This document shows, piece by piece, positions 7,498 to 12,359 of a stretch of DNA of 12,359 nt. Where the stretch lies: positions 1 to 12,359 of the forward strand of contig CAIMWY010000315.1 in the NCBI GenBank assembly GCA_903845315.1, read 5' to 3'. Every line of letters begins with the position of its first letter. Position 1 is the first letter of the stretch. The position numbers were made by a program, and so were the translations under genes. This DNA comes from an uncultured Burkholderiales bacterium (GTDB lineage: Bacteria; Pseudomonadota; Gammaproteobacteria; Burkholderiales; Burkholderiaceae). Under the pieces are notes generated by a model, which worked only from the letters and a program-made list of their open reading frames with translations, ran no database searches and was not told the origin of the DNA.

Positions 7498-8460
7498 ATG
7501 AGTCACCATCGCAACCCACAAAGTCTGCTCACACCCGCCATGCGCCAAGTGCTGCATGCCATCGCCAAAGCAGGTCGTCCGCCACTTGCCATGTTGAGCG
7601 CACAACAGGCCAAAGAGGCCTATGCCGCAGGCGCCAGCGTGTTGGAGCCCGACCCGCAAAAAATGGCGCGTGACGAGACCTTGCACATTCCCACACGCGA
7701 TGGTGCACAACTGACGGCCAAGCTGTGGGCCCAGCACCCCAAGCCAGAGATGCCCGTGTTGCTGTACTTTCATGGCGGTGGTTTCACGGTGGGCAGCCCG
7801 CAGACCCACGAGGCTTTGTGCAAGCACCTGGCGCATTTGGCGCAGTGCGCGGTGTTGTCGCTGGACTACCGCTTGGCCCCTGCGCACACTTTTCCCACTG
7901 CGCACCACGACGCTTTCGATACCTTGCAGTGGTTGGTCAAACACGCGACTGAGCTGGGGCTCGACGCCACACGCATCGCCATTGGCGGCGACAGTGCCGG
8001 AGGCACACTCACCGCCGCCACCGCCATTGCAGCCCGTGATGCAGGCATTGATTTGCGGCTGCAACTGATGTTCTACCCAGGTTGTTCGCCCGAACACATG
8101 GCTTCGGCGGATACGTTTGAGAAGGGATTTTTGTTGGAGAAAACCAGCATCGATTACTTCTACAAGCACTACCTCACCAAGCCTGCAGACCGTCATGACC
8201 CGCGGTTTTCTCCGCTGCTGGTGGAAGACGTTTCCGGCTTGGCCCCCGCTTGGCTAGGACTGGCCGAATGCGACCCGCTGGTGGACGAGGGCGTGGCCTA
8301 TGCCGACCATTTGCGGGCCCAAGGCGTGCCGGTGGACTTGGAAATTTACAAAGGCGTGGTGCACAGCTTCATCCAAATGGGGCGCGCCATTCCTGAAGCC
8401 TTGCAGGCCCATGCCGATGCGGCACGCGCGCTGCGCCATGCCTTTGGAGAACACGCATGA
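7498..8460 (+). CDS. Alpha/beta hydrolase, hormone-sensitive-lipase-family esterase
   Basis: A 320-residue esterase of the bacterial HSL (family IV) group, hydrolysing carboxylic esters, usually of short or medium acyl chains. The fold markers are complete: oxyanion motif HGGGF (92-96), D-Y-R-L-A-P (123-128), nucleophile elbow GDSAGG with Ser166 (164-169), catalytic Asp259 in AECDPLVDEG, and catalytic His289 in VVHSF. The N-terminal 60 residues form the usual helical cap. There is no signal peptide, so it is probably cytoplasmic. ATG 7498 is the first start in the frame after the divergent region; no Shine-Dalgarno sequence is visible. The stop overlaps the next start (ATGA, 8457-8460), so it is translationally coupled to the thioesterase-GNAT fusion. 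The physiological ester is not known. Confidence 0.92.
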   Translation: MSHHRNPQSLLTPAMRQVLHAIAKAGRPPLAMLSAQQAKEAYAAGASVLEPDPQKMARDETLHIPTRDGAQLTAKLWAQHPKPEMPVLLYFHGGGFTVGSPQTHEALCKHLAHLAQCAVLSLDYRLAPAHTFPTAHHDAFDTLQWLVKHATELGLDATRIAIGGDSAGGTLTAATAIAARDAGIDLRLQLMFYPGCSPEHMASADTFEKGFLLEKTSIDYFYKHYLTKPADRHDPRFSPLLVEDVSGLAPAWLGLAECDPLVDEGVAYADHLRAQGVPVDLEIYKGVVHSFIQMGRAIPEALQAHADAARALRHAFGEHA

Positions 8461-9317
8461 CACGCAACGACTTTCGCTTGCTGCACCGCCTGCGCGTGCG
8501 CTGGGCCGAGGTGGACATGCAAAAAATTGTCTTCAACGGCCACTACCTGATGTACTTGGACACCGCCATGGCCGACTACTGGCGTGCGTTGGCACTGCCG
8601 TATGAGCAAACCCTGCATGCATTAGGGGGTGACTTGTATGTGAAAAAGGCCAGTGTGGAATACCACGCTTCGGCCCGCTACGACGACCAACTTGAAGTTG
8701 GACTGAAGTGTCAACGCATCGGCAACTCATCGATCCAGTTTCTGGGCGGTATCTTTTGTGGCGACCAACTGTTGATCACGGGAGAGTTGATTTACGTGTA
8801 TGCCAACCCCGCCACGCAAACTTCGCTGCCGGTGCCAGAGAGCTTGCGCGCCATCCTTGAAGGCTTTGAAGCCGGCGAAGCCATGACCACTTGCCAAGTA
8901 GGCGTGTGGAATGCGCTGCAAGCCAGTGCCCAAGCCGTGCGCACCGAGGTGTTTGTGGGCGAACAAGGTATCGCCCCCGAGGATGAGTGGGATGCCGCCG
9001 ACGCCACGGCCGTGCATGCGGTGCTGAGCAACCGCTACGCTGTGCCGCTGGGCACCGCCCGCTTGCTCCAACCCGAAGAAGGTGTAGCGCAAATTGGCCG
9101 CATGGCCGTGACGCGTCTGATGCGCGGCTCAGGCTTTGGCCAAACCTTGCTTGAGGCCTTGGTGCAAACCGCACAAACCCGGGGCGACCGCGAGGTGCGT
9201 TTGCACGCGCAACGCAGTGCCGAAGGCTTTTACAAGCGACAGGGGTTTGTGCCCGTTGGCGAGCCGTTTGATGAGGTGGGTATTGCCCACATTGCGATGC
9301 AACGTAGCTTGGTGTGA
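8457..9317 (+). CDS. Two-domain protein: 4HBT acyl-CoA thioesterase fused to GNAT acetyltransferase
   Basis: A 286-residue fusion. Residues 1 to about 135 are a YbgC/FadM-type 4-hydroxybenzoyl-CoA thioesterase domain: V-R-W-A-E-V-D-M-Q-K-I-V-F-N-G-H-Y (14-30), with the presumed catalytic Asp20, then a hotdog core ending in LIYVYANP. Residues about 145-286 are a GNAT domain similar to ElaA: VRTEVFVGEQGI (161-172), E-D-E-W-D, and acetyl-CoA-binding motif A around IGRMAVTRLMRGSGFG (213-228), ending in FYKRQGFVPVGEPF. Both halves keep their key residues and I see no stop or frameshift between them. The start at 8457 overlaps the esterase stop by 4 bases and has GGAG at 8446-8449, a good ribosome site. 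A 4-base gap separates its stop from convergent ygfZ. Substrates of both domains are unknown; linking them through CoA chemistry is inference. Confidence 0.88.
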   Translation: MTRNDFRLLHRLRVRWAEVDMQKIVFNGHYLMYLDTAMADYWRALALPYEQTLHALGGDLYVKKASVEYHASARYDDQLEVGLKCQRIGNSSIQFLGGIFCGDQLLITGELIYVYANPATQTSLPVPESLRAILEGFEAGEAMTTCQVGVWNALQASAQAVRTEVFVGEQGIAPEDEWDAADATAVHAVLSNRYAVPLGTARLLQPEEGVAQIGRMAVTRLMRGSGFGQTLLEALVQTAQTRGDREVRLHAQRSAEGFYKRQGFVPVGEPFDEVGIAHIAMQRSLV

Positions 9318-9321
9318 GCGT

Positions 9322-10278
9322 TCAAATATCGTCGCGCAGCGGGTAGGGCAAGGGCAACAGGTGCAGCTGTTGCCCTTGCGCTGTGTCCAAGTGCAGGCTG
9401 TGTCCTTCGATGGCGGACAGCTGCAACTCGGCAATGGCCACATGACCGTCGCCATCGCTTGCGGCTTGGGCCACCAAGCCACAGGGTTGTGTGGCGTCCG
9501 CACTGGAAAATACCTCTTGGCTTGCGTGCATGGGTGAATCGGCTTGCACGATGAAGGCGCGGCGTTTCAGTGTGCCTCTGAACTGGCTGCGCGCCACCAC
9601 CTCTTGGCCGGGGTAGCAGCCTTTTTTAAAGTTCACCCCGTCGACCGATTCGTAATTGAGCATCTGGGGCACAAACGCTTCAAAGGTGGTCAGTTCAACC
9701 CAGGCCACACCGCTCATGACATCACCCACACGCCATGACTCTGGGGTCAAGGTATGGAGCCCCGCCAAAGTTGAGGATGCGCCACTGTCCACCGAAGCCA
9801 GCCACAAGGCGCGTGCCACGCCTTGTGAGGGGTAAATCGTCAGCACATCAGCGCTGTGGTTGCCTTCGTTCACTGCATGGCGCAACCAGGGGACGGTCGA
9901 TGCAGCTGCGCCACACAGCTGTTGCACAGCATCACCTGACAAACCCATCAGGGTGAATTCGGCGCTGGCATCTGTCAGCTTGGCTTTGGCGCGCAGCACA
10001 AACATCGACAAGCGTTTGAGGGTTTGCGCCAGCAAGTCGCGGCGGCACACCAACAACACCTCGTCGGCAGCACGCTTGTAGAGCACAAAACTGGCTTGCA
10101 TGCGACCTTTGGCATTGCAAAACGCCGCCAAGCGGCAATGCTGTTCATCTAGCAGCAGCACGTCTTGCGTGACTTGGTTGTGCAAAAAGTTGCCGGCTTC
10201 GGCGCCGCTGATACGGATCACGCCAAGGTCAGGCAGGGGACTGACGCCGTGGGACAAGGGGGAAGGGGTCGAAGGCAT
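9322..10278 (-). CDS. ygfZ: YgfZ/GcvT-like folate-binding protein (Fe-S cluster maintenance)
   Basis: A 318-residue YgfZ protein, related to the glycine-cleavage T protein. In E. coli it binds folate and supports assembly or repair of certain Fe-S enzymes, including the tRNA-modifying enzyme MiaB. The diagnostic motif K-G-C-Y-P-G-Q-E is at 219-226 with the conserved Cys221; the N-terminal segment (IRISGAEAGNFLHNQVTQDV, 21-40) and the CNAKGRM stretch (54-60) also fit. The length is close to the E. coli protein. The gene is divergent from mltG across 46 bases. The start ATG at 10278 has no Shine-Dalgarno sequence, and a GATAAT -10-like box lies 6 bases upstream, so a leaderless message is possible. 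Its last codons contain a perfect inverted repeat (9348-9379). Confidence 0.93.
   Translation of the reverse strand: MPSTPSPLSHGVSPLPDLGVIRISGAEAGNFLHNQVTQDVLLLDEQHCRLAAFCNAKGRMQASFVLYKRAADEVLLVCRRDLLAQTLKRLSMFVLRAKAKLTDASAEFTLMGLSGDAVQQLCGAAASTVPWLRHAVNEGNHSADVLTIYPSQGVARALWLASVDSGASSTLAGLHTLTPESWRVGDVMSGVAWVELTTFEAFVPQMLNYESVDGVNFKKGCYPGQEVVARSQFRGTLKRRAFIVQADSPMHASQEVFSSADATQPCGLVAQAASDGDGHVAIAELQLSAIEGHSLHLDTAQGQQLHLLPLPYPLRDDI
9348..9379. repeat. Perfect 13-bp inverted repeat at the ygfZ 3' end
   Basis: Left arm gcaagggcaacag (9348-9360), loop gtgcag (9361-9366), right arm ctgttgcccttgc (9367-9379); the arms are exact reverse complements. It lies inside the last codons of ygfZ (A-Q-G-Q-Q-L-H-L-L-P-L), 24 bases before its stop and just past the end of the convergent thioesterase-GNAT gene. 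No T run follows on either strand, so it is not a canonical intrinsic terminator. It could still form an RNA hairpin in both convergent transcripts and mark or protect their 3' ends. Confidence 0.8.
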
Positions 10279-10324
10279 GGCTGAATTATCATGCCCGCTT
10301 CAACATCGATAAGGAAAAAGGGTT
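10279..10324. promoter_or_regulatory. Divergent ygfZ / mltG promoter region (putative)
   Basis: The 46 bases between the two start codons hold an AT-rich 8-mer, attatcat (10285-10292). It contains TATCAT on + (10287-10292) and GATAAT on - (complement of 10285-10290), each one base from the TATAAT -10 consensus. A + transcript would start near 10299 and have a leader of about 26 bases with AAGGA at 10311-10315, 9 bases before the mltG GTG. A - transcript would start at or very near the ygfZ ATG. No clear -35 box is visible for either direction, which lowers confidence. Confidence 0.4.
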
Positions 10325-11341
10325 GTGAGACCACTTGTCAAACGGATCTTCTGGACATTGGCGTGCGCGCTGGTCCTGACTGTTGCCGCCAGCGTTTGGT
10401 GGGTGTTGCGCCCCTTGCCGCTGACAGCGGCCACGGTGGACCTGTCTATCGAAGCCCAAACCCCGGTGCGTGGCATTGCGCAGGTGGTGGTGGCGTCGGG
10501 CGTTGAGGTAGATCCCACTCTTTTGTACGTGTTTTTCAGATTCAGCGGTCAATCGCGCAAGTTGCGCGCAGGCAGTTACGAACTCAGCCAAGGCAATACG
10601 GCCCTGGATGTGTTGCGCAAACTCAGCCGAGGCGAAGAAAGCCTCAGGGCGTTGACTTTGGTCGAAGGCTGGACTTGGCGGCAGTTTCGCGTCGCCTTGG
10701 CCAAGGCCGAGGGCTTGAAGCATGACAGCCTTGGGTTGACAGACGAAGCACTGATGACAGCCCTAGGTCTGCCGGGCATCGCACCCGAAGGGCGTTTTTA
10801 CCCCGACACCTATACCTACGGAAAAGGCAGCTCAGATCTGCACCTGATGCAGCGTGCCGCCAAGGCCATGACCCGACACTTGAACCAGACCTGGGCTCAG
10901 CGGGCGTCGAATGTCGCGCTGCAAAACGCCGACGAGGCCTTGATTCTGGCCAGCATTGTGGAGAAAGAAACCGGCCGAGAGAGTGATCGCACGATGATCA
11001 GCAGCGTGTTTCATAACCGGTTGGTGCTGGGCATGCCCCTACAAACCGACCCGACCGTCATTTATGGCATGGGTGAGTCGTTTGATGGCAACTTGCGCCG
11101 TGCCGACTTGCGCACCGACCACCCATCGAACACCTACACCCGCAAAGGCCTGCCCCCCACACCCATTGCTATGCCGGGGCGTAATGCCTTGAAAGCTGCG
11201 GTACAACCCGCCAGCAGCCAAGCGCTGTACTTTGTGGCACGGGGCGACGGCAGCAGCCAGTTCAGCGATTCGCTGGACGCACACAACGCAGCCGTCAACC
11301 GGTACCAACGCCAAGGCGCTGCAACGACACAGGCAAAATAG
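10325..11341 (+). CDS. mltG: MltG endolytic peptidoglycan transglycosylase
   Basis: A 338-residue YceG/MltG protein. It cuts nascent peptidoglycan glycan strands inside the chain at the inner membrane and is thought to set glycan length by ending polymerisation. A single N-terminal membrane segment (about 8-28) follows the basic R-P-L-V-K-R start, so the domain faces the periplasm. The catalytic region is clear: [10 protein letters not shown] (208-217), with the presumed catalytic Glu in V-E-K-E-T, then [23 protein letters not shown] (228-250, family hallmark) and the C-terminal [15 protein letters not shown] (300-314). The length equals that of E. coli MltG. The start is GTG, chosen because AAGGA at 10311-10315 is well placed and the basic-plus-hydrophobic start follows directly. 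It heads the conserved mltG-tmk-holB order, 16 bases before tmk. Confidence 0.95.
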   Translation: MRPLVKRIFWTLACALVLTVAASVWWVLRPLPLTAATVDLSIEAQTPVRGIAQVVVASGVEVDPTLLYVFFRFSGQSRKLRAGSYELSQGNTALDVLRKLSRGEESLRALTLVEGWTWRQFRVALAKAEGLKHDSLGLTDEALMTALGLPGIAPEGRFYPDTYTYGKGSSDLHLMQRAAKAMTRHLNQTWAQRASNVALQNADEALILASIVEKETGRESDRTMISSVFHNRLVLGMPLQTDPTVIYGMGESFDGNLRRADLRTDHPSNTYTRKGLPPTPIAMPGRNALKAAVQPASSQALYFVARGDGSSQFSDSLDAHNAAVNRYQRQGAATTQAK

Positions 11342-11357
11342 CGCCCCTGAAGGTTTT

Positions 11358-11996
11358 ATGTCACACACAGGTTTGTTCATCAGTTTTGAAGGCATTGACG
11401 GCGCAGGCAAGTCCACCCACATCGATGGCTTGGCCGCAGCGTTCAAAGCACGGGGACGTCGCGTCACGCTGACCCGTGAGCCAGGTGGCACGCCCCTGGC
11501 AGAAAAGCTGCGCGAGATGGTGCTGCACGAGGCGATGGACCCGCTGACCGAAGCCTTGTTGATTTTTGCGGCCCGTCGTGACCATTTGCAGCAGGTGATT
11601 GAACCTGCCCTCGCGCGGGGTGAGGTGGTGTTGTGCGACCGCTTCACCGATGCCACCTTTGCTTACCAAGGCAGTGGCCGAGGGTTTGATGAAGGCGTGT
11701 TAAAGCAGTTGGAAGCCTGGGTGCAGCACAAGCCAAACGGCTTGCGTCAACCTGATGTGACGGTGTGGTTTGAACTCGACCCCGAGGTGGCCGCAGTTCG
11801 CTTGGCCGGTGCGCGTGTACCTGACCGCTTTGAAGCGCAGCCAGTGACCTTTTTCCAAAAGGTGTCTCAGGGTTATGCCAAGCGCGCCGAGGCCGACCCG
11901 CAGCGCTTTGTGCGTTTAGATGCAGCGCAAACGCGAGACGTGGTGTGGCAGCAGTTGCATGTTCAGTTTGTGCAACACGGATGGTTGAAGCCGTGA
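11358..11996 (+). CDS. tmk: Thymidylate kinase
   Basis: A 212-residue dTMP kinase, which phosphorylates dTMP to dTDP with ATP for DNA synthesis. Visible motifs: P-loop [10 protein letters not shown] (11-20), dTMP-binding [10 protein letters not shown] (39-48), C-D-R-F (93-96) with the following T-D-A-T-F-A-Y-Q-G, and the LID segment around V-P-D-R-F-E (154-159). The length is normal. The frame is open upstream into mltG as far as 11232, but ATG 11358 is right: it gives the family N-terminus, does not overlap mltG, and has GAAGG at 11349-11353 with a short 4-base spacing. The stop overlaps the probable holB GTG by 4 bases, so translation is coupled. tmk-holB adjacency is common in Proteobacteria. 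Confidence 0.96.
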   Translation: MSHTGLFISFEGIDGAGKSTHIDGLAAAFKARGRRVTLTREPGGTPLAEKLREMVLHEAMDPLTEALLIFAARRDHLQQVIEPALARGEVVLCDRFTDATFAYQGSGRGFDEGVLKQLEAWVQHKPNGLRQPDVTVWFELDPEVAAVRLAGARVPDRFEAQPVTFFQKVSQGYAKRAEADPQRFVRLDAAQTRDVVWQQLHVQFVQHGWLKP

Positions 11997-12359
11997 GCGA
12001 AGCATCGACCACCCCACGCGCTGTGCTCAGCCCCTGGGTCCAAGGTCAGCTCACCACCTTGTTGGCGCGCCAAGGCCATGCATGGTTGGTGCAAGGCCCA
12101 TCAGGTTTGGGGCAATACACCTTGGCGCTGGAGTTGGCACGCGCTTGGTTGTGTGACGCACCGACCGCGAACGGCGCTTGCTACCAGTGCCGCAGCTGCC
12201 ATGCCGTGGATGTGCGCACCCATGCCGACTTGTGCACCTTGATGCCCGAAACCCTGGCGCTGGATCTGCATTGGCCGTTGGACGAGAAAACCCAGAAAGA
12301 CCTCGACGATAAAAAGCGCAAACCCAGCAAAGAAATTCGGGTGGAAGCCGCGCGCGACA
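11993..12359 (+). CDS. holB: DNA polymerase III delta' subunit, 5' part, cut by window end
   Basis: The first 122 residues of HolB, the delta' clamp-loader subunit; the gene runs past the window end, so it has no stop here. From GTG 11993, the region [15 protein letters not shown] (29-43) is the P-loop position. Lys is replaced by Gln41, as expected for delta', which does not hydrolyse ATP. Four Cys (54, 63, 66, 69; spacing C-x8-C-x2-C-x2-C) form the zinc module. A charged Lys/Asp-rich stretch (about 97-114) precedes [10 protein letters not shown], the segment leading towards the rest of the AAA+ domain. GTG 11993 overlaps the tmk stop by 4 bases (GTGA) and gives M-S-E-A; an in-frame ATG at 11981 (16-base overlap) is the alternative. 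Position after tmk supports the call. Confidence 0.9.
   Translation, partial: MSEASTTPRAVLSPWVQGQLTTLLARQGHAWLVQGPSGLGQYTLALELARAWLCDAPTANGACYQCRSCHAVDVRTHADLCTLMPETLALDLHWPLDEKTQKDLDDKKRKPSKEIRVEAARD

Noticed and set aside
11232..11357. Extended N-terminus for thymidylate kinase from an upstream ATG
   Set aside because: The extra 42 residues overlap mltG and match no kinase family sequence; ATG 11358 gives the normal start with a ribosome site.

Overview
The window is an ordinary, gene-dense, GC-rich chromosomal segment. It most likely comes from a betaproteobacterium of the order Burkholderiales, and a Comamonadaceae-type relative seems plausible. The basis is family resemblance: the Tex sequence, the type of thiolase, the ygfZ / mltG-tmk-holB neighbourhood and a thioesterase-GNAT fusion. 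I could not run a database search. I see no tRNA, rRNA, CRISPR array, insertion sequence, phage gene or attachment site. No stretch above about 50 bases lacks a gene.

Left part (1-2154, all +): the 3' portion of an acetyl-CoA acyltransferase (thiolase), a PaaI-like hotdog thioesterase and a CurA-type NADPH-dependent enone/enal reductase. They are tightly spaced and probably co-transcribed. Next come tex (2201-4624), a DinB-family putative metal-dependent protein (4634-5143) and a patatin-like phospholipase (5159-6262), also on + with gaps of 9 to 46 bases.

Middle (6279-9317): an iron-type alcohol dehydrogenase on - is split by one extra base in a G run at 7047-7050 (C run in the sense strand). 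It converges on the patatin gene with a 16-base gap. It diverges over 39 bases from a + strand pair: an HSL-family alpha/beta hydrolase and a two-domain protein joining an acyl-CoA thioesterase (4HBT) to a GNAT acetyltransferase. The pair overlaps by ATGA.

Right part (9322-12359): ygfZ on - converges on the fusion gene with only 4 bases between stop codons. It is divergent from the conserved + strand set mltG (peptidoglycan transglycosylase), tmk (thymidylate kinase) and holB (DNA polymerase III delta', cut by the window end).

The left and middle parts lean towards acyl-CoA, ester and lipid turnover: thiolase, two hotdog thioesterases, enone reductase, patatin, alcohol dehydrogenase and esterase. 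The right part is housekeeping: Fe-S maintenance, cell wall, dTTP supply and replication. I found no convincing undescribed system. The points most worth checking are the single-base frameshift in the dehydrogenase, the thioesterase-GNAT fusion, a low-complexity insert with a DNA repeat inside tex, and a perfect 13-bp inverted repeat at the ygfZ convergent junction.
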